64,000 bases of DNA from contig CAVXVE010000008.1 of the NCBI GenBank assembly GCA_963764955.1, forward strand, positions 1-64,000, read 5' to 3'. The position numbers and the translations under genes were made by a program. Origin of the DNA: Roseiarcus sp963764955. GTDB lineage: Bacteria > Pseudomonadota > Alphaproteobacteria > Rhizobiales > Beijerinckiaceae. A model generated the notes under the pieces. The model searched no databases. It saw only the letters and a list, made by a program, of their open reading frames with translations, and was not told the DNA's origin. Below are positions 55,021-63,877 of this stretch, piece by piece; within the stretch, counting starts at the first letter, position 1; each line of letters begins with the position of its first letter.

Positions 55021-55808
55021 CAATAGCTCTCGATGTCGTCGATCGGCGGCTGGCTCAGGCCCCGCGCGCCGCGGAAGATATTGGTGAACGACATCTGTTG
55101 GGTGGTGGCGAACCGGCGTGCTTCCTCGTCGCTTTCCGCCGCGACGATGTTGACGCCGACCATTGCATACGGCTGGTCGAGCTGCTCCGACGGTTTGAAG
55201 CGCTCGCGATAAATCTCGAGGGCCGCAATCAAGTGATCGGGCGCGAAATGCGACGCGAAAGCGTAAGGGAGCCCCAGTTCGGCGGCCAGCATCGCGCCGA
55301 AATGGCTCGATCCGAGAATCCACAGCGGCACTTCCGTCCCCGCAGCCGGCACGGCCTGGATGCGCTGGCCGGGGCCCGCGGGCGCGAGGAAGGCTTGCAG
55401 CTCCAGAACGTCCTGCGGGAAGTTCTCGGCCGCCTCCGGCGGACGACGCAACGCGCGCAGCGTGAGCTGATCCGTGCCTGGAGCCCGGCCGAGTCCGAGG
55501 TCGATGCGGCCCGGAAAAAGCCGCGCCAGCGTTCCGAACTGCTCGGCGATGACGTAGGGCGCGTGGTTCGGCAGCATGATGCCCCCTGCCCCGACCCGAA
55601 TCGTCGAGGTCCCCTCGGCGAGATGAGCGAGCACGATCGATGTCGCGGCGCTGGCGATGCCCGGCATGTTGTGATGCTCCGCCACCCAGATGCGCCGGTA
55701 GCCCCATTTCTCGGCGTGGGCGGCGAGATCGCGAGCATTGTCGAGGGCGCCGCGCGCGTCGGTTTCTTGCGTAACGCGAACGAGCTCGAGGATGGAGAGA
55801 GGCGTCAT
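54813..55808 (-). CDS. LLM-class flavin-dependent oxidoreductase (luciferase-like)
   Basis: 331 residues starting MTPLSILELVRVTQETDARG. MsnO8/YhbW-type motifs: HAEKWGYRRIWVAEHHNMPG, IRVGAGGIMLPNHAPYVIAE, RIDLGLGRAPGTDQLTLRAL, PLWILGSSHFGAMLAAELGL, YAFASHFAPDHLIAALEIYR and DDIESYWTPMEKAQAMRM. Uses reduced flavin to oxidise an unknown substrate. Its 3' end is duplicated downstream. The gene ends 9 bases before that copy begins. Confidence 0.9.
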   Translation of the reverse strand: MTPLSILELVRVTQETDARGALDNARDLAAHAEKWGYRRIWVAEHHNMPGIASAATSIVLAHLAEGTSTIRVGAGGIMLPNHAPYVIAEQFGTLARLFPGRIDLGLGRAPGTDQLTLRALRRPPEAAENFPQDVLELQAFLAPAGPGQRIQAVPAAGTEVPLWILGSSHFGAMLAAELGLPYAFASHFAPDHLIAALEIYRERFKPSEQLDQPYAMVGVNIVAAESDEEARRFATTQQMSFTNIFRGARGLSQPPIDDIESYWTPMEKAQAMRMLARSIVGSRETVRKGMAALVKETGADELIVVSDVYEKPLRLRSFELIAEAAGLPRGG

Positions 55809-55836
55809 GAGACGCCTGCGGCCGGACGCCCGCTTA

Positions 55837-56274
55837 TCAGAGCTTCCTCAGCCTCACGATCACGTCGATGGCCGCGACGCTCATGCCGTCGGGAGGCGGG
55901 ATCTCGAACTCGGGCAGCAAGTCCTCCGGGATGTCGGACAGTTCTTCCGTATCCTCGCGATAGAAGTGGTAGTGCGGCCCGGTCTTGGTGTCGTACCAGA
56001 GCTTGGCGTCGTAGATCGCGATTTCCCTCAGGAGCCTGCAGCGCGCGAACTCGTTGAGCGTGTTGTAGATCGTGCCCAGCGTCGGGGCGAACTGGATCGA
56101 CCGCGTTTCGTGAAAGATCATTTCGGCGGTGAAGTGCCGGTTTGCCGCGCCGAAGATCGCGCGGGCGAGATCGAGCCTCTGGCGGGTCGGACGCACCCCA
56201 GCAGCGGAGAGCTTCCGGACGAGCACGCCGTAGCAGACATCAGGATGCGCAGCGCTCTTCGTTTCCATGGACAT
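55837..56274 (-). CDS. irr: Iron response regulator Irr (Fur family)
   Basis: 145 residues from ATG 56274. Winged helix SAAGVRPTRQRLDLARAIFG, HFTAEMIFHETRS and FAPTLGTIYNTLNEFARCR. Regulatory part RLLREIAIYDAKLWYDTKTG with PHYHFYREDTEELSDIP, which carries the His-x-His heme/metal region. Irr replaces Fur in Rhizobiales and Rhodobacterales, controlling heme synthesis and iron uptake. No N-terminal Cys-Pro heme regulatory motif is seen. A weak palindrome TCAACTTAATTGA (56322-56334) lies upstream. Confidence 0.9.
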   Translation of the reverse strand: MSMETKSAAHPDVCYGVLVRKLSAAGVRPTRQRLDLARAIFGAANRHFTAEMIFHETRSIQFAPTLGTIYNTLNEFARCRLLREIAIYDAKLWYDTKTGPHYHFYREDTEELSDIPEDLLPEFEIPPPDGMSVAAIDVIVRLRKL

Positions 56275-56455
56275 CACATGTCGCTGGCGGACGGCCGGAA
56301 CCATCCTCGCCCGCGAATTCCTCAACTTAATTGAACAGACTTTGTAATCCGCCTCGGCCGCATTCGCAACCTCAACCTTGGCCGGCAGGGCGCGGGCGCC
56401 CCGGTCGCTGGCGGACGCGCGCGGTTTCCCATAGGGTTCAGGTGAGCCGGTTCAT

Positions 56456-56887
56456 GTGAGGTTGGCCTTGGCAATTGCGGGCGGATGTCTTTGCGGGGCG
56501 GTGCGCTACGAGATCAAGGCCGACGCGCCGCTCGGCGCGCGACATTGCTGGTGCCGCGTCTGCCAATACCTTGGCGCGGGAACCGGGGCGGTCAGCGCCC
56601 TTTTCCGCGCCGAGGACGTCGCCGTTTCCGGTCCGCTAACCGATTACGTCTGCAAAGCCGACAGCGGCGCGACCATGCACCGCCGTTTCTGCGCTCGGTG
56701 CGGGACGGACGTCTTCAGCGAGGCGGAAGAGCGGCCGACTCTCATCTTCGTGCGCGCAGGCTCGCTCGACGATCCCAATCTGGCGCCGCCTACGGCGACG
56801 ATCTGGACGAAATCCGCGCCAAACTGGGCCTGCTTTGACCCCAGTCTGCCTGAGGTTGAAGGACATCCGCCCCCGCTGAAAGTCTGA
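56456..56887 (+). CDS. GFA-family protein (CENP-V/GFA zinc domain)
   Basis: 143 residues from a GTG at 56456; a TTG at 56465 is also possible. Zinc cysteines: GGCLCGAVRYEI, HCWCRVCQYLGAG and RRFCARCGTDVFSE, with SLDDPNLAPP following as in the family. Relatives include glutathione-dependent formaldehyde-activating enzyme (Gfa), though most members are of unknown activity. Divergent from irr. Confidence 0.85.
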   Translation: MRLALAIAGGCLCGAVRYEIKADAPLGARHCWCRVCQYLGAGTGAVSALFRAEDVAVSGPLTDYVCKADSGATMHRRFCARCGTDVFSEAEERPTLIFVRAGSLDDPNLAPPTATIWTKSAPNWACFDPSLPEVEGHPPPLKV

Positions 56888-56929
56888 GCCGGGCGGCGTC
56901 TAAACGCGGCTAAAGGGGCGACAGGGCCG

Positions 56930-57226
56930 ATGCTGTTCATGGTGATCGAGCATTTCCGCGACAACGACATGGTTCCGGTCTACCAGCGCTTGCGCCAGGA
57001 AGGTCGGTCGCTGCCGGAGGGACTCGAATATGTCGAGAGCTGGGTCGAGGCCAACTTTTCCCGCTGCTTCCAATTGATGCGTTGCGACGATCTGAGGCTC
57101 ATCCAGGCGTGGATTCTCGAATGGCGCGGCTCAGGCGTGACGTTCGAAATCGTCCCCGTCGTCACAAGCCAGGAGGCGCGGGCTTTGGTCGAGCCCTGCC
57201 TCGAACCTCCGGAGGGACCGGCCTGA
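56930..57226 (+). CDS. DUF3303 family protein
   Basis: 98 residues: MLFMVIEHFRDNDMVPVYQR, LPEGLEYVESWVEANFSRCF, QLMRCDDLRLIQAWILEWRG and FEIVPVVTSQEAR. Matches the small DUF3303 family, predicted to adopt a dimeric alpha/beta barrel. Function unknown. 42 bases after the GFA gene, same strand. Confidence 0.8.
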   Translation: MLFMVIEHFRDNDMVPVYQRLRQEGRSLPEGLEYVESWVEANFSRCFQLMRCDDLRLIQAWILEWRGSGVTFEIVPVVTSQEARALVEPCLEPPEGPA

Positions 57227-57330
57227 GAGATCGGCCGGCGGCCGGCCGCGGCAGGTTGATAACGTCACATTTTGCGTGCATGCATGGCCTCCCGCGGCGC
57301 CGCGCCGCGATTGGGAGGAAATTGAAGCCG

Positions 57331-57855
57331 ATGTCCCTTTCGCTCTATCAGAGCAGCGTGCCGGTCTACGAGCGCGCGCTCAACGCTTTCCTCGCCATTC
57401 TCGACAAGGCGGAGGAGCATGCGACGGCGCGCAAGTTCGATCCGAACGCCTATCTCGCCATGCGGCTGAGCCCGGACATGTTTCCCTTCGTCCGCCAGGT
57501 CCAGAGCTTCTGCGATCACGCCAAGAACTCGTCGTTCCGGCTGGCCGCCAAGGACCCGCCGGTCAAGGAGGACAAAGAGGCTACACTCGCCGAAATCCGC
57601 GCGCGCATCCAGGCGACGCTCGAGATGCTGAAATCGATCGACGCCAAGGCGATGGAAGGCGGCGAGTCGCGCGAGGTCGTCATCCCCGCCGGCTCGAACA
57701 AGCTGAAGCTCCCCGGCGCCGACTATCTCCTGCATTTCGCCATGCCCAATTTCTATTTTCACCTGACCACCGCCTACGACATCCTGCGCGCGAGCGGCGT
57801 CGAGATCGGCAAGCGCAACTTCATGGGCGCGGTCCCGAACCTCATTCGCGTGTGA
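57331..57855 (+). CDS. DUF1993 family protein
   Basis: 174 residues from ATG 57331 with GGGAGGAA upstream. MSLSLYQSSVPVYERALNAF, YLAMRLSPDMFPFVRQVQSF, LPGADYLLHFAMPNFYFHLT and GVEIGKRNFMG. A four-helix DinB-like bundle is predicted for the family; the His residues in LLHFAMPNFYFH are its conserved core. No known activity. Followed 11 bases later by a RidA gene. Confidence 0.88.
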   Translation: MSLSLYQSSVPVYERALNAFLAILDKAEEHATARKFDPNAYLAMRLSPDMFPFVRQVQSFCDHAKNSSFRLAAKDPPVKEDKEATLAEIRARIQATLEMLKSIDAKAMEGGESREVVIPAGSNKLKLPGADYLLHFAMPNFYFHLTTAYDILRASGVEIGKRNFMGAVPNLIRV

Positions 57856-57866
57856 GAGCATCGATC

Positions 57867-58220
57867 ATGGCCATCACCAGACTGCACGCCGGGCCGCGCA
57901 TGTCGCAGGCCGTCGTTCACGGCTCGACCGTCTATCTCGCCGGCCAGGTCGCCGATCAGGCGAAAGGCAAGAGCGTCGGCGACCAGACCAGGGAGATCCT
58001 GGCTGCGATCGAGCGCCTGCTTGGCGAAGCCGGATCGGACAAGACGAAGATTCTTTCGGCCACCATATATCTCGCCGACATCGCCACATTCGGCGAAATG
58101 AACGCGGTCTGGGACGCGTGGGTCCCAGCAGGGCATGCGCCGGCGCGCGCCACCGTCGAGGCGAAGCTGGCCGCCCCGGCCTACACAGTCGAGATCGCCT
58201 GCATCGCGGCGACGGACTGA
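57867..58220 (+). CDS. RidA/YjgF-family protein
   Basis: 117 residues. MSQAVVHGSTVYLAGQVADQ, VGDQTREILAAIERLLGEAG, KTKILSATIYLADIATFGEM and PARATVEAKLAAPAYTVEIA. The Arg of PARATVEA is the substrate-binding residue of the active subgroup. Removes reactive enamines or acts as an imine deaminase. Housekeeping context, distinct from the copy at 30.8 kb. Confidence 0.88.
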   Translation: MAITRLHAGPRMSQAVVHGSTVYLAGQVADQAKGKSVGDQTREILAAIERLLGEAGSDKTKILSATIYLADIATFGEMNAVWDAWVPAGHAPARATVEAKLAAPAYTVEIACIAATD

Positions 58221-58268
58221 GCCGCGCGGTGCGGCGGCTGAGTCGAGGTCGCCGCTCCGATTTCATCC

Positions 58269-59771
58269 GTGGAGGAGACAATTTCGGTGCTTGACCCCTC
58301 GAACGACAACGCCAGGGGGCCGTTCGAGCGGGTGGCGAGCCCTGAGGAAGCGGTCGACCGGCTCGTTCGCCTCTATGACGAGGCGACTGAGGCCCTGCAC
58401 GGGGCGGTCGAGCGCTTTCTCAAACAAGGCGAGCCGCCCTCGAGCGCGACCCGCGCCCTGTTCCGCTATCCCGAGCTGCGCCTGATTTACGCGCCGACCG
58501 GCCCTGCTCTCTCCAGCCCGCGCGCCTTCGCCAAGTTCAGCGAACCCGGCGTTTATGCGACGACGGTGACACAACCGGCCGAGTTCCGCGCCTATCTGCT
58601 TGAGCAGCTCGAACCGCTGGTGAGCGAATACGGCGCCGCGATCGAGGTCGGCGTCGGCGCCCAGGAGATTCCCTACCCTTACGTGATCGAGAGCGGCGAT
58701 GAGCTGACCAGCGGCGGCGGCGCCGACCCCGCCGAGCTGGCGCGTTTTTTCCCCGTGCCTTCGCTCGCCACCATCGGCGACGAAACGGCTGACGGCGAGT
58801 TCGACTTCGGCCCCGAGCGGCCGCTCGCTCTGTTCGACGCGCCGCGGGTCGATTATTCGCTGCGGCGCCTCGTTCACTACACCGGCTCTGACTGGCGGAC
58901 GATGCAGCCGTGGGTGCTGCTCACCAACTACCACCGCTATGTCGACCAGTTCGTCCAGTGGGGCTTGAAGCAGCTTCATGCCGGAACGGGCGTCGAGAAG
59001 GTGATTCTGCCGGGCAACGTCGTCATCGATTCGTCGATTCCGCCGGCCGAGGCCGAGGCGAAGGCCGCAGCGGTCGCCTGGCATCGCTTCCAGATGCCCG
59101 CCTATCATTGCGTGCGCGCCGACGGGCGGGGGATCAGTCTGGTCAACATCGGCGTCGGGCCCTCGAACGCCAAAACCATCACCGACCATATCGCGGTCCT
59201 CAGGCCCCATTGCTGGCTGATGATCGGCCATTGCGCGGGCTTGAGGCAGTCGCAGGTGATCGGCGACTATGTGCTCGCGCACGCCTATCTCAGGCGCGAC
59301 AACATCCTCGACGAGGCGGCGCCGCTCATGGTTCCGATCCCCGCGCTTGCGGAAGTGCAGGTGGCGCTGCAGGAGGCGGTCGCCAAGATCACCGGCGACC
59401 GGGGCGAGGCCTTGAAGCGGCGCCTGCGCACCGGCACTGTCGTCACCAACGACGACCGCAACTGGGAATTGCGCTGGTCGCAGGAGCGGCGGCTCATCAA
59501 TGTTTCGCGCGCCATCGCCGTCGACATGGAATCGGCGACCGTCGCCACCCAGGGCTTCCGCATGCGGGTGCCTTACGGCACGCTGCTCTGCGTCTCCGAC
59601 AAGCCGCTGCATGGCGAGATCAAGCTGCCCGGCGCCGCCAACGCCTTCTACGAGCGTGCGATCGCCGAGCATCTGCAGATCGGCATAGCCGCGATCGGGC
59701 ATCTGCAGAGCAACGACGCCTCGCTGCACTCGCGCAAGCTCAGGAGCTTCGACGAGCCGCCGTTCAGGTGA
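58269..59771 (+). CDS. amn: AMP nucleosidase
   Basis: 500 residues, close to the family length of about 480-500. N-terminal regulatory domain (ARGPFERVASPEEAVDRLVR) and PNP-type catalytic C-terminal half with VDYSLRRLVHYTGSDW, ISLVNIGVGPSNAKTITDHI, LMIGHCAGLRQSQVIGDYVL, INVSRAIAVDMESATVATQG and VPYGTLLCVSDKPLHGEIKL. Hydrolyses AMP to adenine and ribose 5-phosphate, balancing adenylate pools. Cytoplasmic. Confidence 0.95.
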   Translation: MEETISVLDPSNDNARGPFERVASPEEAVDRLVRLYDEATEALHGAVERFLKQGEPPSSATRALFRYPELRLIYAPTGPALSSPRAFAKFSEPGVYATTVTQPAEFRAYLLEQLEPLVSEYGAAIEVGVGAQEIPYPYVIESGDELTSGGGADPAELARFFPVPSLATIGDETADGEFDFGPERPLALFDAPRVDYSLRRLVHYTGSDWRTMQPWVLLTNYHRYVDQFVQWGLKQLHAGTGVEKVILPGNVVIDSSIPPAEAEAKAAAVAWHRFQMPAYHCVRADGRGISLVNIGVGPSNAKTITDHIAVLRPHCWLMIGHCAGLRQSQVIGDYVLAHAYLRRDNILDEAAPLMVPIPALAEVQVALQEAVAKITGDRGEALKRRLRTGTVVTNDDRNWELRWSQERRLINVSRAIAVDMESATVATQGFRMRVPYGTLLCVSDKPLHGEIKLPGAANAFYERAIAEHLQIGIAAIGHLQSNDASLHSRKLRSFDEPPFR

Positions 59772-59774
59772 GGA

Positions 59775-60399
59775 TTAGCTGATCACCATCACCGGCGTGC
59801 CGACGTGCACCCGGTTATAGAGATCGATTGCGTCCATGTCGCGCATCCGGATGCAGCCGGAGGACACGTGCCCGCCGATTTCCGACGGCTCGTTGGTGCC
59901 GTGGATGCGGATGAGCGTGTCCTTGTCGTTCTGGAAGAGATAGAGCGCCCGCGCGCCGAGCGGATTGTCCCACTGGCCCTGCAAGGGTCCATGCTGCTTA
60001 TAGACCTGGAACTGCGGCCAGCGCTCCATGATCGAGGCGGTCGGCATCCAGGTCGGCCATTCCTTCATCGCTCCGACCTCGGCGCGACCGGTCCACCCCA
60101 TATATTCGGCGCCGCTCGCGATCCGGTATTGGATCGCCTGGCCGTGGGGCAGGACGAGATAAAGATAATTCGTGGTCGTGTTGACGATGATCGTCCCCGG
60201 CCTCTCCTGGGTCGAATACTGGACGATGCTGCGGTGGGTGGGAATCTTCCACTCGTCCGGCTCGGCCAGCGCCATCATCTGCTTGTCGCGCGCGGTGAGC
60301 TGCGGATCCGGAAGGCCGGACTGGATCACCGGCGTGCAGCCGCTCACCAGGGCGCGTCACAGCCAGCACAAGCCCCACAACCAACACATTCGTCTTCAT
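59775..60399 (-). CDS. L,D-transpeptidase (YkuD), lipoprotein, frameshifted at N-terminus
   Basis: About 208 residues. The start MKTNVLVVGLVLAVT at 60399 is in one frame. A one-base indel near 60352 is needed to reach ALVSGC, a lipobox, and the rest: DEWKIPTHRSIVQYSTQERP, GTIIVNTTTNYLYLVLPHGQ, then HGTNEPSEIGGHVSSGCIRM, the catalytic His and Ser-x-Gly-Cys motif. Exported and lipid-anchored; crosslinks peptidoglycan 3-3 or attaches proteins to it. Without the correction the protein would start at 60347 and lack its signal. Confidence 0.88.
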
Positions 60400-60677
60400 A
60401 GCCGCCCCGTCGATCGCACCGCTAACGATTTTGTCACCATAAAACTTAACGGTTTCGCCAAAGTTACCGAGCGTAAGCCCAAACGCCATTCACAAAACCG
60501 CGAGCGCCGCCTGGATGTCCCCCATCCAAGGTTTCGCCACAAAGTTTTTAGCGAAACCGCTCGGTTAAGTCCAACGACTTGTTGCGAAGTCGTTTGCCGA
60601 AACTTACCGATCGAGGCAAAAATGCAACAGTCCGACAAATGTTCCAGACACTCGGCTAACCCTGAAGGGAGTGGAAA
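60400..60677. promoter_or_regulatory. AT-richer intergenic region with nested inverted repeats
   Basis: 278 bases between the divergent transpeptidase and proC genes, clearly lower in GC than the flanks. GGTTTCGC (60530-60537) pairs with GCGAAACC (60551-60558). AACGACTT (60573-60580) pairs with AAGTCGTT (60587-60594) around GTTGCG. TTACCGAGCG near 60463 is complementary to CGCTCGGTTAA near 60557. Promoters for both genes and possibly an RNA structure reside here; none is identified with certainty. Confidence 0.5.
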
Positions 60678-61493
60678 TTGACCCAATGGCCGGCGCGCCT
60701 CGTTCTCGTCGGGGCGGGAAAAATGGGCGGAGCGATGGCGCAGGGCTGGCTCGACGCCGGCCTCCCCGCCGCTTCGCTGACCATTGTCGAGCCCAATCCG
60801 TCGGCTGAGATCGCTTCGCTCGCGGCGAGCCGCGGCGTTGCGCTCAATCCCCGCGTCGAAGCCGCACCCGATGTGCTTGTGCTCGCGGTGAAGCCGCAGA
60901 GCCTCGATCAGGTCGCGCCGCAGATCGCCGCGCTCGCGGCGGAACGGACGCTCCTGTTGTCGATCATCGCGGGCAAGACCATCGCCAATCTGACGGCGCG
61001 GCTCCCTCAGGCGCGCGCTGTCGTGCGGGCGATGCCCAATACCCCTGCGGCGATCGGCCGCGGGGTCACGGCGGCTTTCGCCAACGCGGACGTCAATCCG
61101 GAGCAACGGCGCTGGTGCGAGCGCCTGCTTGGCGCGGTCGGCGCGTTCTTCTGGCTCGAGGACGAGGGCGCGATCGACGCCGTGACCGCGATCTCCGGCT
61201 CGGGGCCGGCCTATGTGTTCGCCCTGACCGAGGCGCTCGCCGCGGCGGCGGAGAGGCTGGGCCTGCCGGCGGAGCTCTCGATGGGCCTCGCGCGGGGCAC
61301 CGTCGAGGGGGCGGCGGAACTGATGCGCCGCGAAAGCGCGACCGCGCCCGCAACATTGCGCCAGAACGTCACTTCGCCGGGCGGCACCACCGCCGCCGCG
61401 CTCGCCGTGCTTAAGGACGCTCGAGGGCTCGATGATCTCATGGCGAGGGCGACGGCCGCGGCCCGCGCCCGCGCCGCGGAGATGGCGGGCTGA
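60678..61493 (+). CDS. proC: Pyrroline-5-carboxylate reductase
   Basis: 271 residues from a TTG with GGGAG eight bases upstream. Rossmann start LVLVGAGKMGGAMAQGWLDA, VLVLAVKPQSLDQVAPQIAA, VVRAMPNTPAAIGRGVTAAF, the P5CR signature GSGPAYVFALTEALAAAAER and VTSPGGTTAAALAVLKDARG. Reduces pyrroline-5-carboxylate to proline with NAD(P)H. Cytoplasmic decamer in known cases. Confidence 0.95.
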   Translation: MTQWPARLVLVGAGKMGGAMAQGWLDAGLPAASLTIVEPNPSAEIASLAASRGVALNPRVEAAPDVLVLAVKPQSLDQVAPQIAALAAERTLLLSIIAGKTIANLTARLPQARAVVRAMPNTPAAIGRGVTAAFANADVNPEQRRWCERLLGAVGAFFWLEDEGAIDAVTAISGSGPAYVFALTEALAAAAERLGLPAELSMGLARGTVEGAAELMRRESATAPATLRQNVTSPGGTTAAALAVLKDARGLDDLMARATAAARARAAEMAG

Positions 61494-61531
61494 GCGGGGG
61501 TTCCTTGGCGGCGGGCGGCTGAGCGCATACA

Positions 61532-62281
61532 TTGACGAGAGATCAGCCGGAGGAACGCGCCATGGCGACGAGACCGAAAAGCGAGGCCAAATCCAAGCCG
61601 ACCGACACCCGCGGCAAGATCATCGACGCCCTGATGGAGCTCGCGGCGGAAACCCGCTTCGAGGACATTTCGATCCGCGACATCTGCAAGGCCGCCGACG
61701 TCTCGCTCGCGGATTTCCGCGACGCCTTCCCTTCCAAGGGCGCGGTGCTCGCCGGCTTCTCGCGTCGCATCGACCGCGCCGTCCTGGAGCAGGACACAGG
61801 CGAGCTTGCGGATGAAAGCCCGCGCGAGCGCCTGTTCGACGTCCTGATGCGCAGGCTCGAGGCGATGGCGCCCTATCGCGACGGCCTTCGGGAGGCGATC
61901 GCATGGCTGCGGCGCACGCCGGCCGCAGCGCTGGCGATGAACCAGGCGGCGACGAACTCCATGCGCTTCATGCTCGAGGCGGCCGGCATCGAAGCGCAGG
62001 GCGCGGGCGGCGCCGTCAAGCTCCAGGGCCTGGCGCTCGGCTGGGCGCGGGTGCTTCACGTCTGGCTCGACGACGAAGACCCGGCTTTGTCCAAGACCAT
62101 GGCGGAACTGGATCGCGTGCTCACGCGCGGCGAGCGGGCGGCCGGAGGCGTTGACCGGCTGAGCGCGCTGGCGAGCCCCTTGACTGCGTTTGCTGACGCT
62201 GTTGGCCGCAGGGCGCGGCGCGGCGGGGGCCGCGAGGCGCGCAAGGAGGACCACGGCGACGAGGACGTGACCACGCTTTAG
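61532..62281 (+). CDS. TetR-family transcriptional regulator
   Basis: 249 residues. The frame opens at 61532 but the likely ATG is 61562 (MATRPKSEAKSKPTD) with GGAGG upstream. HTH: RGKIIDALMELAAETRFEDI and SIRDICKAADVSLADFRDAF. C-terminal helical domain GLALGWARVLHVWLDDEDPA; the end is basic (GRRARRGGGREARKED). Target unknown. Precedes the LysE exporter by 27 bases, so it may co-transcribe with or control it. Confidence 0.85.
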   Translation: MTRDQPEERAMATRPKSEAKSKPTDTRGKIIDALMELAAETRFEDISIRDICKAADVSLADFRDAFPSKGAVLAGFSRRIDRAVLEQDTGELADESPRERLFDVLMRRLEAMAPYRDGLREAIAWLRRTPAAALAMNQAATNSMRFMLEAAGIEAQGAGGAVKLQGLALGWARVLHVWLDDEDPALSKTMAELDRVLTRGERAAGGVDRLSALASPLTAFADAVGRRARRGGGREARKEDHGDEDVTTL

Positions 62282-62308
62282 AGCGGCCCATCCGGCGGAG
62301 CATCTGAC

Positions 62309-62914
62309 CTGACCGTTCATCCTGAAATCTTTTGGGCGCTCTCCGCGTTCGCCCTCGTCGCCGGAATCACGCCCGGGCCGAACAACCTGATGCTGATGAC
62401 GTCGGGCGTGAAATACGGAGTGGGCCGCACCCTGCCCCATTGGGCCGGCGTCATCCTTGGCTTTGGGCTGATGATCGCCGTCGTCGGGCTTGGGCTCGAC
62501 ATCCTGTTCGAGCGCTTTCCGCAAATCCTGCCCGTCATGCGGATCGCCGGCTCGATCTATATGATCTGGCTTGCGCTCAAGATCGCGCTGGCGAAGCCGA
62601 TGGGCGAGGTCGAGCCCGGCGGACGCCCGATCGGCTTTCTCGCCGCCGCCGCCTTTCAGTGGGTCAACCCGAAGGCCTGGGTGATGGCGTTGAGCGCGCT
62701 CGCGGCTTATGCCGGCGTCGTCGACGGCTATACGAAGAGCGTCCTCTTCATCGCCGCGCTCTGCGCCCTGATGGCGATCCCGTGCAGCGGCGTCTGGATG
62801 GTGTTCGGCGCTTCGCTTCGACGCCTGCTTAAGGATCCCCGCGTGATCCGGCCCTTCAACTGGACGATGGCGGCCCTGCTGGTCGCCTCGATCGCGCCGG
62901 TCCTGTTCGAATAG
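62309..62914 (+). CDS. LysE/RhtB-family exporter, apparent CTG start
   Basis: 201 residues if started at CTG 62309, which follows GGCGGAG by eight bases. The conserved N-terminus (TVHPEIFWALSAFALVAGIT, then PGPNNLMLMTSGVKYG) begins there, with the family G-x-TPGPNN motif. The first ATG at 62390 would remove this segment. Five to six membrane segments, including FLAAAAFQWVNPKAWVMALS. Exports amino acids such as homoserine, threonine or lysine. Confidence 0.85.
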   Translation: MTVHPEIFWALSAFALVAGITPGPNNLMLMTSGVKYGVGRTLPHWAGVILGFGLMIAVVGLGLDILFERFPQILPVMRIAGSIYMIWLALKIALAKPMGEVEPGGRPIGFLAAAAFQWVNPKAWVMALSALAAYAGVVDGYTKSVLFIAALCALMAIPCSGVWMVFGASLRRLLKDPRVIRPFNWTMAALLVASIAPVLFE

Positions 62915-62917
62915 CGC

Positions 62918-63835
62918 TTAGGCGCGCAAGCTCTCGCCGCCGAGCTTCACCATCACCACTTCCGGCGGGCGCAGGATGCGCACCGGCGCCAACGACGTCC
63001 CGAGGCCGCCCGAAACAATCATCCGCCGTTCGCTGAGCGCGTATTCGCCATAGACGAACCTTCCGGAGCGCCGTCTGAGAAGCGACACCGGCGGCCCTAG
63101 AATTGGAAGATTGACCTGCCCGCCATGCATGTGGCCGGCGAGCGTCAGGGCGATCCGGTCGGGAACCCATGGAAAGAAGTAGGGCTCGTGGACGAGAAGG
63201 ATCGCCGGCGCGTCGTCGTCGATCCCGCGCATCGCCGCCCAGAGATCGTCGGCGCCGTGCCCGCGGCGGGGGTTCGGCACATGCGCCAGCAGGTCGCCAA
63301 GGCCGATCAGCCAGAAGGGCCGCCCGGCTTGAGACAATCGCACCGATTGATTTTCGAGCGGCGGAACGCCGGCGCTCGCCAGCGCGCGGCGGACGCTCAG
63401 GGAATTGTCCGGCGGGTCGGTCGGAATGGCCGCCGACCACCAGTCGTGATTGCCAAGGATCGAATAGACGCCGAGCGGCGCCTCGAGACGGGCGAGCTGC
63501 TCGGCCCAGGCGCCCGGCGGCACATAGCCGGATACAAACCGATGCGTGCACACATAGTCGCCGAGCAGCACCGTGAGATCCGGCTTCTGCGCATTGGCGA
63601 GGTCGACGATCTCGCCCACGCGCTCTTCCGACATCCAGGGATAGCAGGCGTGAATATCGGCGATGACCGCGATCTTGAGTTCGAGATCGTCAGGCCAGTT
63701 GGGGAGCTTGGGCGCGTATTCGGCGAGGGTCAGCGCCGATCCGGTCTCGTAGGCCGTCGCATAACCCGATAACGAAAGCGTGGCGGCCGCCGCGCCGCCG
63801 CCGACAAGCAACCGGCGCCTCGTCAAGTGAACCAT
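62918..63835 (-). CDS. Metallophosphoesterase, exported
   Basis: 305 residues. N-terminal LTRRRLLVGGGAAAATLSL looks like a Tat or Sec signal. Metal motifs in order: IAVIADIHACYPWM (Asp-x-His), LTVLLGDYVCTH (Gly-Asp), YSILGNHDWW (Gly-Asn-His-Asp), ILLVHEPYFFP (His) and LTLAGHMHGGQVNL (Gly-His-x-His). YkuE/YaeI-type calcineurin-like phosphoesterase, possibly acting on lipid A precursors or envelope phosphates. Converges on the LysE gene. Confidence 0.9.
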   Translation of the reverse strand: MVHLTRRRLLVGGGAAAATLSLSGYATAYETGSALTLAEYAPKLPNWPDDLELKIAVIADIHACYPWMSEERVGEIVDLANAQKPDLTVLLGDYVCTHRFVSGYVPPGAWAEQLARLEAPLGVYSILGNHDWWSAAIPTDPPDNSLSVRRALASAGVPPLENQSVRLSQAGRPFWLIGLGDLLAHVPNPRRGHGADDLWAAMRGIDDDAPAILLVHEPYFFPWVPDRIALTLAGHMHGGQVNLPILGPPVSLLRRRSGRFVYGEYALSERRMIVSGGLGTSLAPVRILRPPEVVMVKLGGESLRA

Positions 63836-63877
63836 CGGTTGCGCTCGCGCTGGCGCTCGTTCGCCCGGGCCCGTTTC

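Noticed and set aside
58263..59729. 488-codon minus-strand frame opposite AMP nucleosidase
   Set aside because: Antisense of a well-conserved enzyme; no recognisable domain.
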